From positions 1-64,000 of IMG/VR virus record IMGVR_UViG_3300010397_000045: DNA of 64,000 nt; one strand, given 5' to 3'. The stretch comes from a virus. Positions 49,808-59,226 of this stretch are shown here, piece after piece. The notes under the pieces are model-generated. The model did not search any database, was not told the origin of the DNA, and saw only the letters and a program-made list of their open reading frames with translations. Position 1 is the stretch's first letter, and each line of letters opens with the position of its first letter. Position numbers and translations under genes: made by a program.

Positions 49808-50257
49808 ATGGCAACTTACGCATTCAACGATGTTGTGGCGGTCATAACAGGCCCCACGGGATCGGCAGACCTCGCTTACGGCGCGCAGGCAGCCGAGGAA
49901 GGTATCACATTCGAGCCGGTGGGAGACAAGAATACCATGACGGTGGGTGCGGACGGATCTGTCATGCATTCACTGCATGCAGATAAGTCTGGGCGGGTGA
50001 TCATACGCCTGCTCAAGACGAGCCCGACCAACGCGATCCTGCAGCGCATGTACGATATACAGACGACATCAGCGTCGCTGCACGGACAGAACACCATTCT
50101 GTGTCAACAGAAAGCAGCTGGTGATGTTACTACTGCCCGGCAGTGTGCGTTCAAGCGCAAGCCACCCATTAATTATCAGAAGGAGGGTGGGCTAATGGAA
50201 TGGGAACTGGACGCGGGCCTGCTTGACACGGTGTTGGGTACCTACCCAACGGCGTGA
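49808..50257 (+). CDS. Tail tube protein (DUF3277 family)
   Basis: 149 residues: YAFNDVVAVITGPTGSADL, MTVGADGSVMHSLHADKSGR, VTTARQCAFKRKPPINYQKE, WELDAGLLDTVLG, as in DUF3277 tubes that follow DUF3383 sheaths. Confidence 0.92.
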   Translation: MATYAFNDVVAVITGPTGSADLAYGAQAAEEGITFEPVGDKNTMTVGADGSVMHSLHADKSGRVIIRLLKTSPTNAILQRMYDIQTTSASLHGQNTILCQQKAAGDVTTARQCAFKRKPPINYQKEGGLMEWELDAGLLDTVLGTYPTA

Positions 50258-50463
50258 TCCTTATGACAATGATCGACGTAGACGCCGCCGGTTTGGAACT
50301 GTTGCGCAACCACGCCTTGCGGGTGGGAACCTTAGAGCTTTGGTCTGAGGTTGCGATTGAGTGGGCCAAGGCGGCTGAAGCCGAGATTGCAAAGTTACGA
50401 GCACAGATATCAACAATACAGGCTGATACTTCCGGGAGAGATTCAGATGGAATTCGAACATGA
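50254..50463 (+). CDS. Small helical protein between tube and chaperone
   Basis: 69 residues from a GTG overlapping the tube stop, or about 66 from the ATG at 50263. C-terminal helix (AEIAKLRAQISTIQA). Overlaps the next gene by 17 bases. Unknown. Confidence 0.55.
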   Translation: MILMTMIDVDAAGLELLRNHALRVGTLELWSEVAIEWAKAAEAEIAKLRAQISTIQADTSGRDSDGIRT

Positions 50464-50932
50464 TGGATATAAGTTCAGCGTCGATAAGCTGAACGCTTTC
50501 GGCCAGCTGCACCTGGGACGCAAGTTGGCGCCGTTGGTGCCCACTCTGGCGCCGGTACTCTTCAGGTACATGAGTATGAAGAAGGGCGACATCTTGAGTG
50601 CAAAGATACTCGAGGTGGCTGAACTGGCCGAGCCTTTCTGTGAAGCGTTGGCTGCGATGAGGACTGAGGACGCCGAACTTGTGGTGACGACGGCGTTGTC
50701 TTCGGTCAAGGTGTTGACCGATGCGAAGACTAACACCTGGTTGCCGTTTATGGTACCTGGCACGCATCGCACCTCGATCATGGAGTTGGACGACTTGGGT
50801 AAGATGTTGCCGGTTGTCATCAAAGTCATTTCGTTCAATTTGGGAAATTTTATATCCGCACTCCTTACACGCCACGGGGAGGCCAATCAGGACTCAAGTG
50901 GCGATCGCTTCCAGGCGGGGAAGATTGGCTGA
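50447..50932 (+). CDS. Tail assembly chaperone, first ORF
   Basis: 161 residues from the ATG at 50447 after GGGAGAG. EFEHDGYKFSVDKLNAFGQL, LAPVLF, and LPFMVPGTHRTSIMELDDLG fit chaperones that coat the tape measure. The next ORF follows with a one-base stop/start overlap. Confidence 0.8.
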   Translation: MEFEHDGYKFSVDKLNAFGQLHLGRKLAPLVPTLAPVLFRYMSMKKGDILSAKILEVAELAEPFCEALAAMRTEDAELVVTTALSSVKVLTDAKTNTWLPFMVPGTHRTSIMELDDLGKMLPVVIKVISFNLGNFISALLTRHGEANQDSSGDRFQAGKIG

Positions 50933-51096
50933 TGCTTCCGACTACGAGCAACCCTCCCATGTGTACGCTCAAGGAGTTGAAGGATGGCACCTACGATCTT
51001 GCGGACATCGCCATGATGAACGACTGGTTGCTGGTGTGTGCCGATAATCAGTTGATTGCGAAAGAGGCCGCGGAGGCTGAGAGAAATGGCCGCTGA
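50932..51096 (+). CDS. Tail assembly chaperone, second ORF
   Basis: 54 residues. CTLKELKDGTYDLADIAMMN then DWLLVCADNQLIAKEAAE is the second-half pattern of the chaperone pair in related phages (often DUF6889-like). Here it has its own ATG in a TGATG overlap; no convincing slippery heptamer was found. Overlaps the tape measure start by 11 bases. Confidence 0.75.
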   Translation: MLPTTSNPPMCTLKELKDGTYDLADIAMMNDWLLVCADNQLIAKEAAEAERNGR

Positions 51097-52639
51097 AACC
51101 ATACGGGAATTCCTGATCGCGCTCGGCTTCAAGGTCGATCAGCCGACCTTGAAGAAGTTCGAGGATGCCATCACAGGTGCGACTTTCAAAGCGGGTGTGT
51201 TGGCTCAGGCTTTCGTCGGCATGGCCAAGGCATTGGCTGAGAGTTTACAGAACGCCACCAAGGACCTGAGCAACCTCTACTACACTTCCGTGCGGGTGGG
51301 CTCATCAGCGACCAACCTGAAGGCACTCACCCAGGCGAGTCAAGATTTCGGTGTATCGGCTGAGGAGGCGCTAGGTAACATCGAGAGTTTGGCTCAGCTG
51401 CTGCGGACCAGCCCGGGTAAGGAGGCTTTCATTAACAGCCTCGGCGTTCAGACCCGGGACGCCAACGGTGCGCTGCGCGATACAGTCGCTATCGCCAATG
51501 ACCTGGGTAAGGTGTTAGCCCAGCGCCCGGATTACATGGCCCAGCAGTTAGCCGACGTCATTGGACTCACGTATAAGTTCAGGAAGGCCATCCAAGATCC
51601 CGGATGGCTCGCAGATCTCGAGAAGCACCAACGACTGTTGGAGCACAGCGGGTACGACAAGGCCGCGCGAGATGCCGCGCTCCTAGAGCAGCAGTTCCGC
51701 GAGCTGGGCGACCGCTGGGACACGCTCAAGATGAAGTTCGCTGTCAACGTGTTCGAGCCTGTCATCGAGGGTCTCGAGGAGTTCACGAATTGGCTGGACA
51801 AGAACACTCCCGGGATGATGGCCCAGTTCGAGAATTTGACCAACGCGATGGGGGCTTTCGCCAAGGCAGCCAAAGTGGCTTTGGACCCACTATTGAGTAA
51901 GTTGGAATCCATCAGTGAGGCTATTGAAAGAAAGATACCCCTCACGAAGTGGGTCAATAACCTCAACGATTGGATTGGTACCGGTCTCAAAGGTGACCTC
52001 GATTTCGTACTGGATAAGTTGGGTGTGCGCGATCAGTTCTACAAAGAGCTGAACAATACTCATCCACCCGATGGCACCCGCCGCGGCCCCAGCTCCTCCC
52101 GTGGGGTCCGCACACACAACCCTGGGAACCTCGAGTATGCCGGGCAGCCGGGCGCCGTGCGCGCAGGCGGAGGACCTGATGAGCAACGCTTCGCGGCTTT
52201 CCGTACCGACCGGGAGGGGCTCGGTGCGATGGCCAATCAGCTCGAATTGGATTTCCAGCGAGGCCGCAAGACGATCGAGGCACTGGTCGCCAAGTACGCA
52301 CCCCCTGAGGAAAACGACACGGTCGCATACATCGCGGATGTCGCGCGCCAGATGCACGTAGGTTCGCGCACCGCACTGAACTTGAAGGACCCGGCGGTGC
52401 TGGAGTCGATGATGAATGCGATGATAGCCCATGAGAATATGAACAACCCATATCGGCCCGGGCTCGTGCGCGACGCGGCCAACGCGGCCGTGCGGGGCGG
52501 TGCCAATAACGTGACGCTGAATTCCACCATCAATATAGATGGCTCCAAGGACGTGACTGCCACGAAACGCGCCGTCAATGAGGCATTGACCGAATCGTTC
52601 CGTAAAGCAACCCGTAACCTACAGCCGACAGCACAATGA
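51086..52639 (+). CDS. Tape measure protein with C-terminal lysozyme-like domain
   Basis: 517 residues. Helical first ~325 residues (MAKALAESLQNATKDLSNLY...), with TNLKALTQASQDFGVS, the usual tape-measure opening. About 345-450: GVRTHNPGNLEYAGQPGA, RFAAFRTDREGLGAMANQLE and TIEALVAKYAPPEENDTVAY match the P5-like murein transglycosylase domain that helps the tail cross peptidoglycan. By length the tail should be short. Start at 51086. Confidence 0.88.
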   Translation: MAAETIREFLIALGFKVDQPTLKKFEDAITGATFKAGVLAQAFVGMAKALAESLQNATKDLSNLYYTSVRVGSSATNLKALTQASQDFGVSAEEALGNIESLAQLLRTSPGKEAFINSLGVQTRDANGALRDTVAIANDLGKVLAQRPDYMAQQLADVIGLTYKFRKAIQDPGWLADLEKHQRLLEHSGYDKAARDAALLEQQFRELGDRWDTLKMKFAVNVFEPVIEGLEEFTNWLDKNTPGMMAQFENLTNAMGAFAKAAKVALDPLLSKLESISEAIERKIPLTKWVNNLNDWIGTGLKGDLDFVLDKLGVRDQFYKELNNTHPPDGTRRGPSSSRGVRTHNPGNLEYAGQPGAVRAGGGPDEQRFAAFRTDREGLGAMANQLELDFQRGRKTIEALVAKYAPPEENDTVAYIADVARQMHVGSRTALNLKDPAVLESMMNAMIAHENMNNPYRPGLVRDAANAAVRGGANNVTLNSTINIDGSKDVTATKRAVNEALTESFRKATRNLQPTAQ

Positions 52640-53367
52640 GCGCCAACCTAGCCGAGATCGCCCTCATCGGGCCACTGAACGAACTGCTTAACCTGCAAGT
52701 GGTAAACCAGATAGGTGGGGTGCAGATCGACACGACTATCGAAGAGTTTTATGAAGACGCTGTTGAGATCACGGAGCACCCGGTGCAGCGCGGTGCCCAG
52801 ATCGCGGACCACAGCTTCAAGCGTCCTATGGAGTTGATACTCACCTGCGGCTGGTCCAACTCGAGCCCGTCAGGATTTCTGGGGTCGTTCGGGTCCGCCG
52901 CATTGAGCGCGTTCTCACCGACACTCTCTGGGATCGTCGGCGTGGCGGCCGGCATCTCGAATTTGTTCAATCCGAGCGCCGGCACGAGCGGGTCATTCTC
53001 AGGCGGCGCCATGGCGGCTTCCGACTACGTGGCCGGCATCTACTCGCAGTTGCTGCAGATCCAGGAGGCTCGGCAGCCGATTGCCGTCACGTCCGGCTTG
53101 CGCATCTACAACAACATGTTGCTGACGTCGCTGCGTGTCAGGAGAGATGAGAAAACCCGGTTCGTCGTCATCGCCCAGGCGCATCTGCGGCAGATAATTC
53201 TGGTTGATACGCAGACCACCACCCTGCCATCGCAGAGTTCGCAGGCGAACCCAGCCAGTACGGCCGATACCGTGAATGCCGGGCCACAGCAGTTGCAGTT
53301 GCAACCAACCATATCACCACTCATCTCGATTCTGCCGCCGGTGCAGGGGATAACCGGAGGAGGTTGA
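52636..53367 (+). CDS. Dit-like distal tail/baseplate protein
   Basis: 243 residues. IEEFYEDAVEITEHPVQRGA then QIADHSFKRPMELILTCGW is the Dit_N-type beta-sandwich start; a Gly/Ser/Ala-rich linker and a C-terminal strand set (LLTSLRVRRDEKTRFVVIAQ) follow. Attaches tube to baseplate. Confidence 0.82.
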   Translation: MSANLAEIALIGPLNELLNLQVVNQIGGVQIDTTIEEFYEDAVEITEHPVQRGAQIADHSFKRPMELILTCGWSNSSPSGFLGSFGSAALSAFSPTLSGIVGVAAGISNLFNPSAGTSGSFSGGAMAASDYVAGIYSQLLQIQEARQPIAVTSGLRIYNNMLLTSLRVRRDEKTRFVVIAQAHLRQIILVDTQTTTLPSQSSQANPASTADTVNAGPQQLQLQPTISPLISILPPVQGITGGG

Positions 53368-53368
53368 C

Positions 53369-53689
53369 GTGGCGAATCAGTACATCATACCGTTACAAGT
53401 TGGGGTACCACAGAAACTGTCTGTGCAGTTGAACGGCGTGACGTATCAATTCACGATCCTATACCGCAACGATTCTGTGATCCCGCAGTGGACGTTGGAT
53501 ATCGCGGACGTCGCCGGCAACCCCCTCATTCGGGGCATACCGTTGGTGACGGGCGCCGACCTGCTGGCGCAATACAAGCACATCATATCCGGTGGCCTGC
53601 TGGTGGTTCAGCCCGCGGATGGCACCAACCAGACGCCGACGTTCGACAACCTGGGTAAGGACACCCAGCTGTGCTGGGTTACCCCATGA
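53369..53689 (+). CDS. Baseplate plug protein (DUF6983-like)
   Basis: 106 residues, GTG start. IPLQVGVPQKLSVQLNGVTY then FTILYRNDSVIPQWTLDIAD fits the small plug proteins between Dit-like and hub genes. Confidence 0.8.
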   Translation: MANQYIIPLQVGVPQKLSVQLNGVTYQFTILYRNDSVIPQWTLDIADVAGNPLIRGIPLVTGADLLAQYKHIISGGLLVVQPADGTNQTPTFDNLGKDTQLCWVTP

Positions 53690-54714
53690 GCCTGCAGTAT
53701 CTTCGCAACGTGTCTTTGATCGTAGGAACCGCAGGTGGTCAGGGGTTGCAACTGGGTAACCTGCGGATCGTGTTCGAGGTCAAGCGTGGCGACCTCGAGA
53801 CGCCCAACACCTGCGACGTGCGCGTGTACAACCTGTCAGACACCACGGCCAACCAGCTGCGCTCTGGGCAGAATGGCCTGCCCGAGTTCACGCAGTTGCA
53901 GTTGAGCACCTCTTATGGCGTGCAACCCCTGGCGCAGATCTTCTGGGGGTCCATCGTCCAGGTGCGCAGTGGGCGCGAAGACCAACGCAACTCGTATGTT
54001 GATATCACGGCAGCCGATGGGGATGAACCGTACAACTTTGCAGTCAGCGCGTTCTCGCTCAACTCAGGATCACAGGCTTTCACTCCTATACAGAGGATAC
54101 TCGCTGACATGGCGCGGTGGTCGTTCGGAGACCCCACGCAGACCAGCTCTAATGGTCAGGGGGTGTCGATGGGGTATGTACCGCCTGACGTGCAGAACAA
54201 CACCAACAGGTCGATTCGGGGGCGTGTGTACTTCGGTGACTGCCGCAGGGAGATGAGGCAGCTGGCCAAGAACCAGGACTGCCAATGGTCCATACAAGAC
54301 CACCAGCTCACGTTTATCCCTAACACGGGGTACATACCCGAGCCGCCCATACTGATCACCCCTGGTACCGGGCTGATAGGTACACCCGAGCAGACGCAGA
54401 GTGGGCTCAAGGTCCGGGTGCTGCTGAACCCATCTATCAAGATAGGCCGTACCATCAAGCTCGATTTCAGCAACATCAACCAGTTGCGTTACGGGCAGGA
54501 GGTTGGATCACCCGCAACCAACTTGCAACTGCAGGACAGCGTGACGAAGATGAACGCCCAGGGTCTGTACTATGTGATGCGTGCCGAACACACGGGCGAC
54601 TCACGCGGCGTTCCGTGGTACACCGACCTCACGTGCCTGGCCGTGGACGCCACGAACATACCTGCCAATGTGACAGCCAGCACGACCGTCTCCGGTGTTA
54701 TTAACAGGTACTGA
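53686..54714 (+). CDS. Baseplate hub protein (gpD/gp44-like)
   Basis: 343 residues from the ATG at 53686 (ATGA overlap). LRIVFEVKRGDLETPNTCDV and RVYNLSDTTANQL then IFWGSIVQVRSGRED are the usual hub domain I; later RYGQEVGSPA and GLYYVMRAEHTGDSRGVPWY. Receives the spike in the tail tip. Confidence 0.88.
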   Translation: MSLQYLRNVSLIVGTAGGQGLQLGNLRIVFEVKRGDLETPNTCDVRVYNLSDTTANQLRSGQNGLPEFTQLQLSTSYGVQPLAQIFWGSIVQVRSGREDQRNSYVDITAADGDEPYNFAVSAFSLNSGSQAFTPIQRILADMARWSFGDPTQTSSNGQGVSMGYVPPDVQNNTNRSIRGRVYFGDCRREMRQLAKNQDCQWSIQDHQLTFIPNTGYIPEPPILITPGTGLIGTPEQTQSGLKVRVLLNPSIKIGRTIKLDFSNINQLRYGQEVGSPATNLQLQDSVTKMNAQGLYYVMRAEHTGDSRGVPWYTDLTCLAVDATNIPANVTASTTVSGVINRY

Positions 54715-54719
54715 GCAAC

Positions 54720-55448
54720 ATGGAACGCCGCGAACGGGTATTCGATCTGGAGGAAACGTTGATATCGGCGTTCGAGTCGCTGGTGTCGGGTGTGTGGACC
54801 GCGCTCCCGGGGGTGTTTCAGGCGTTCACGAACAACTACAACACCTGTGAGGTACAGTGTCCGATCAATGGCCGCGCCCGGCAACCGAACGGTATCTATA
54901 AGGCCATCCAGATGCCCAAGTTCGTGGACGTACAACTCTGCTGGATGGGTGGGGGCGGCGCCACCTGGACGTTTCCGCTCAAGCAGGGTGATGAGGGGTT
55001 GTTGGTGTTCTCGAGCAGGTGCATAGATCAATGGTGGAAATACGGATTTCAGCAGCCGACGGGGTTGGTTGATGCGGCCGGTAACCCCTACAACCCGGCG
55101 AACAACCCGCCTGAGTTCCGCATGCATAACCTCTCTGATGGATTCTTCATCCCCGGGGTGCGTAGTCTGCCACGGGCGTTCGCCAGCTTCGATGTCAGTA
55201 CGGCGCGCCTGCGGACTGATGATGACACATGCTACTTCGAATTCGACCCGGTAAACAAGCGGGTGAAGATCGTCGCCAGTGGTGGGATCACCATGAACAC
55301 CGTGACGATTGACAACTCAGGTAACCTGGTGTCGCCGGCCACGATAACGGGACAGACTGAAGTCGTGGCGAAGACCGGCGGCAGCGCGGTGCACCTGAGC
55401 AGCCACACGCACCCGGGTAACAACCAACCACCGACGCCAGGATCATGA
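54720..55448 (+). CDS. Baseplate spike protein (Gp138_N-like)
   Basis: 242 residues. CEVQCPINGRAR, KAIQMPKFVDVQLCWMGGGG and FPLKQGDEGLLVFSSRCIDQ fit the Gp138 OB-type domain; then a repeated beta-strand spike and SHTHPGN at the end, an H-x-H iron-binding tip pattern. Pierces the outer membrane. Confidence 0.88.
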   Translation: MERRERVFDLEETLISAFESLVSGVWTALPGVFQAFTNNYNTCEVQCPINGRARQPNGIYKAIQMPKFVDVQLCWMGGGGATWTFPLKQGDEGLLVFSSRCIDQWWKYGFQQPTGLVDAAGNPYNPANNPPEFRMHNLSDGFFIPGVRSLPRAFASFDVSTARLRTDDDTCYFEFDPVNKRVKIVASGGITMNTVTIDNSGNLVSPATITGQTEVVAKTGGSAVHLSSHTHPGNNQPPTPGS

Positions 55449-55825
55449 GATACAGACAACTCTCGCCTACGGGCGATTACACACTGGGCAAGTCTACGTG
55501 GCTTGTCAACTCACCCGCTACCGTGGAGCAGGCGATCAAGACGCGGCTCAAATTGTGGCTGGGAGAATGGTTTGTAGACCTCACCGACGGCACGCCGTAT
55601 CCGACCCAGGTGTTGGGTGAACGTTACGGTAAGTCACCGGATGCAGCCATCAAGGCGCGCATCCTGGGAACCCCCGGAGTCACGCAATTGATATCCTACA
55701 GTAGCAGTTTCAACGCGCCCTCGGACGGCGTGCGGAGAACGTTGACAGTGAACGCAACAGTGCAGAGCCTCTATAGCGTGACGCCGGTGTCGGTGTCACT
55801 ACCGCTGACGGTAGGTGTGCCGTGA
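55445..55825 (+). CDS. Baseplate wedge protein (gp25/gpW-like)
   Basis: 126 residues. VEQAIKTRLKLWLGEWFVDL then GTPYPTQVLGE is the conserved core of gp25-like wedges that begins sheath assembly. Confidence 0.87.
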   Translation: MRYRQLSPTGDYTLGKSTWLVNSPATVEQAIKTRLKLWLGEWFVDLTDGTPYPTQVLGERYGKSPDAAIKARILGTPGVTQLISYSSSFNAPSDGVRRTLTVNATVQSLYSVTPVSVSLPLTVGVP

Positions 55826-56994
55826 CGTCTCCAGTCGCCGCTACCATCGATGCGACGGGTATCTCGGCGCCGTCATACGCGCAGATTCTGGCGTACTACA
55901 TCGGACAGTTTCAACTCATTAACGGTGCAGACTCTTACCTGGGCAACGACAGCCAGGACGGTCAACTGCTAGGTATCTTCGCCCAGGGCATCAGCGATTG
56001 TAACTCCGCCATCATCGCGGCGTACAACTCGTTTTCGCCCACTACAGCCCTCGATGCCGCCCTATCGTCCAACGTCAAACTGAATGGGTTGGCACGCATC
56101 CTGGGGTCGTTCTCGAGCGCTGCGTTGACCGTCGTAGGTCAAGCCAACACAGTCATCACCAACGGCCAGGCGCAGGATCAGAATGGCAACCTGTGGGCCA
56201 TACCGTCTCCGACGACGATTCCCGTAGGTGGGTCCATCGTGGTGGTAGGCGTGTGCACCACCCTCGGTGCCATCGCTGCGCCGGCAAACACGATCAACAT
56301 TATCGGTACTCCTACACTGGGTTGGCAGACCGTCAACAATGCCGCTCCTGCCACACCTGGTAACCCAGTAGAGAACAACGCGCAGCTGCGCATACGCCAG
56401 GCAAGCTCGGTTGCGCTGCCGTCCGTCACGGTTTTCTCCGGGATCGTAGCAGCCATCAGGCAGGTGCCTGGCGTCACCAGGATCACCCCCTACGAGAACA
56501 ACACCAACTCTACGGACGGAAACGGCATACCCAAGACCACGTTGTGCTTCGTGATAGAAGGCGGTGCGCAGTCGGCCATCATCAACGCGATCGCCTCCAA
56601 GATGCCGCCCGGCACGGCCACGTTTGGCAACGTGTCTGGATCATACACGGATAGTTCGGGTGTCACCCGTCTGATCAACTATCAGACGCCTTCACCCGTT
56701 TCCAGCTTCGCCGCCACCATCGGGGTGCACACCCTCAACGGTTGGGCCGATAGTACGATCGTGCTCATACAGGCGGCGGTTTCGAGTTACCTCACGACGC
56801 TACCAATAGGCGGTGTTGTCAACATAGCGGCCATCACGGCCATCGCTCAGCTGTTGGGCACGTTGCAGGCGCCGACGTTCCTGGTTAAAACCGTGCAGGT
56901 ATCCAAGAACGGGGGTGGTCTGCAGAGTACCGATTTCACGCTCGGGTTCAGTGAATCCGCCAACCCGGGAACCCACACGGTTAACAAGGTATGA
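55822..56994 (+). CDS. Baseplate J-like protein
   Basis: 390 residues, GTG start with ATGA-type overlap. QLLGIFAQGISDCNSAIIAA, LRIRQASSVALPSVTVFSGI and QVPGVTRITPYENNTNSTDG are the Baseplate_J motifs. Confidence 0.92.
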   Translation: MTSPVAATIDATGISAPSYAQILAYYIGQFQLINGADSYLGNDSQDGQLLGIFAQGISDCNSAIIAAYNSFSPTTALDAALSSNVKLNGLARILGSFSSAALTVVGQANTVITNGQAQDQNGNLWAIPSPTTIPVGGSIVVVGVCTTLGAIAAPANTINIIGTPTLGWQTVNNAAPATPGNPVENNAQLRIRQASSVALPSVTVFSGIVAAIRQVPGVTRITPYENNTNSTDGNGIPKTTLCFVIEGGAQSAIINAIASKMPPGTATFGNVSGSYTDSSGVTRLINYQTPSPVSSFAATIGVHTLNGWADSTIVLIQAAVSSYLTTLPIGGVVNIAAITAIAQLLGTLQAPTFLVKTVQVSKNGGGLQSTDFTLGFSESANPGTHTVNKV

Positions 56995-58058
56995 CCGACT
57001 ACACGACGCTCATCACGAGCGAGCACAACCAACAACCGGGCTTCGTCGCGACGGTTGACCTGCTGGCCAATGGCGTCGGGAGTATCACCGCGCTTGCGCA
57101 GCTGTTGCCAGCGCTGTTCGATTTCGACAACGCCACCAACGCTCAGCTGGATGTCGATGGGCAGTGGATCGGACTTGCACGCACGGTGGGTGGCGTATTC
57201 CTTATCAACTTCTTTGGTTTTGCCGACGATGGTACTGCGCTGGGTTTTGGCGAGCTGGGTAATCCAAGCGTGGGCGGTCGCTTCGTAGAGCTGGGTGAGG
57301 ACATCTCGAGCACGGCGACGTTGCACGACCCGGAGTACAGGACCGTGCTGCGGGCCAAGATCCTGCAGAACAGTTGGGATGGTGGGCTCGCGAAGTTCGA
57401 GGCCGCCTTGGCGGAAGTCCTGGGGGGTGCGACCTGCACCGTGATCGATCCCGGCAACAACGTGGTCATGTTTAAACCTAACTCGGCGCTCGACCTGGTG
57501 TTGCAGCAGTTGTTGACTGGGTATGACCTCATACCCCGCGCTGCCGGTATCCGCTATCAGTTCGTGTTCGTGCAGACCTCCTATGCCTGGACGTTCGCAG
57601 GCACCGCGACCTCGCCAGTGCTCCAGACCGTGCAGAAGAACTCCGGTAGTAACGCCTGGGACTCGGCCGCCTGGGTGGCAAGCCCGGCGCAACACATCTG
57701 GTTGCAATGGACCGTGCCCACGACCTCTGGCGCCATGATGGGCGGTCTGGCGGCTAACCCATCCGGCTCACCCAACTACCCAACACTCAACTTTGGCCTG
57801 GAGACCACCAATGGAGGCATCCAGGTGTGGGAGGCGGGCGTGCAACAGAACGGCCCGTTCCCGGGCGGCAACTGGGGCAGTTACTTGGCGGGCGACGCTT
57901 TCGCCGTCTATTGGGATGGCAAGTCTGGGGTGTACCTGCATAACGGCGTGCCATTCAAGGTGACGACGCCGGCTGTATCTCCGGGCTCACTGGCCCCGAT
58001 GTTCTCGATATTCTCGGTAGGCGATCAGGCCAACAACATCTACATCTCCGCGAGTTAA
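56991..58058 (+). CDS. DUF2612 (gpI-like) baseplate protein with lectin-like C-terminus
   Basis: 355 residues. First ~200: LLPALFDFDNATNAQLDVDG and LRAKILQNSWDGGLAKFEAA, typical DUF2612. The last ~155 residues add AWTFAGTATSPVLQTVQKNS, W-rich strands and AVYWDGKSGVYLHNGV, a concanavalin/SPRY-like sandwich. That makes the wedge protein also a probable receptor contact. Confidence 0.82.
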   Translation: MTDYTTLITSEHNQQPGFVATVDLLANGVGSITALAQLLPALFDFDNATNAQLDVDGQWIGLARTVGGVFLINFFGFADDGTALGFGELGNPSVGGRFVELGEDISSTATLHDPEYRTVLRAKILQNSWDGGLAKFEAALAEVLGGATCTVIDPGNNVVMFKPNSALDLVLQQLLTGYDLIPRAAGIRYQFVFVQTSYAWTFAGTATSPVLQTVQKNSGSNAWDSAAWVASPAQHIWLQWTVPTTSGAMMGGLAANPSGSPNYPTLNFGLETTNGGIQVWEAGVQQNGPFPGGNWGSYLAGDAFAVYWDGKSGVYLHNGVPFKVTTPAVSPGSLAPMFSIFSVGDQANNIYISAS

Positions 58059-58064
58059 ACACAC

Positions 58065-59222
58065 ATGACGTATACGAAACCAACTGTACGTAGGGCGTGG
58101 GGAGAGACGGCCACTGGTGCCGATCTGACCGACCCAGGCGACATCTACGCGTCAGCCGGGTGGCCCCTCGGTCAGAAACCACCACGCCAATATTTCAACT
58201 GGGTGCTGAATTACACATTTGCGGCCGTGCGGTACTTCTGTCAGACTGGTGTGCCTGCGTGGGATGCCGCGGAGACGTATCCGATCAACGCCGTGGTCGT
58301 GACCTCCAACGGTTATCTGATGCGGTCGTTGCAAGATAATAACATCAACCACGTTCCTGATTCTGGCGCCTCGATCGGAGTTTGGTGGAACCCACCTAAG
58401 ACGGTTACGCCCCTGGCAGCTAACGCGAATGATTTTACGATACCTAACACCGCCTGGGTTCACTCCAATTTCCTGGCAGTCGGTTCGGCGTTCTCGGCCA
58501 TCAGCGGTTCCATCCAGAACGCCCAGGTGCCGTCCAGCGCCGTGACGCAATGGCAAGGCGCCCTGTCGATTGCGGGTAGCCAGATCACCGGTTCGGTGGC
58601 GTTGGCTGTCAAGGTCTCGATGGGCAACGGCAACTACTCCGCTCTCAATTTTGACAGCCAGAGCGGACAACCCAGCCGGGTGTTCGGCAGTAATAGCGGG
58701 AATAACGACACCATACATGGGTGGGACCCTAATAATTTCTCGGTGGCAAATTCGCAACAGTTGGCCGGGTTTAACCCGTCGATCAGCACGGGTGGAAACA
58801 CCATCGCCTTGCGTGATTCCAACGGATACCTGTTCGCTCAGTATTTCAATCAGCCCAGCCCCAACAACGAGAACTCGTCCATCAGCCAGGTGATGACGAC
58901 CCAGGGAAGTGATAATTTTATACGTAAGAGCAGCCTGGTACAACTACGGGCATCCATGGGGGTGTTCACCCTCTCGGATTTCCCCAGCGGCAACGGCTGG
59001 TTCAAACTCCCGAACGGCAAGATAGTTCAATGGGGTATAGCGTCGATCAGCGGCACGACCTTCGTGGGGTTCCCCATAGCTTTCCCCAGCGCGTGCCAGA
59101 GTTTCGTGATGTCCCCTATCGGGAGTAGCAACCAGTTCTTCATGAGCGGTGGTCCCGGTACTACGGGGGTCACGGTGACGAATGGTACAGCATCCATATG
59201 TTGGGTCGCAACCGGGGTTTAA
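58065..59222 (+). CDS. Tail fibre protein
   Basis: 385 residues. Baseplate-attachment start, then WNPPKTVTPLAANANDFT, repetitive Ser/Asn-rich shaft and a C-terminal tip GWFKLPNGKIVQWGIASISG, as in gp53-like fibre ends. Likely binds the host receptor. Confidence 0.85.
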   Translation: MTYTKPTVRRAWGETATGADLTDPGDIYASAGWPLGQKPPRQYFNWVLNYTFAAVRYFCQTGVPAWDAAETYPINAVVVTSNGYLMRSLQDNNINHVPDSGASIGVWWNPPKTVTPLAANANDFTIPNTAWVHSNFLAVGSAFSAISGSIQNAQVPSSAVTQWQGALSIAGSQITGSVALAVKVSMGNGNYSALNFDSQSGQPSRVFGSNSGNNDTIHGWDPNNFSVANSQQLAGFNPSISTGGNTIALRDSNGYLFAQYFNQPSPNNENSSISQVMTTQGSDNFIRKSSLVQLRASMGVFTLSDFPSGNGWFKLPNGKIVQWGIASISGTTFVGFPIAFPSACQSFVMSPIGSSNQFFMSGGPGTTGVTVTNGTASICWVATGV

Positions 59223-59226
59223 AATC

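Noticed and set aside
50900-50940. Programmed frameshift between the tail chaperone ORFs
   Set aside because: No X-XXY-YYZ heptamer near the overlap; the second ORF has its own ATG in a TGATG overlap.
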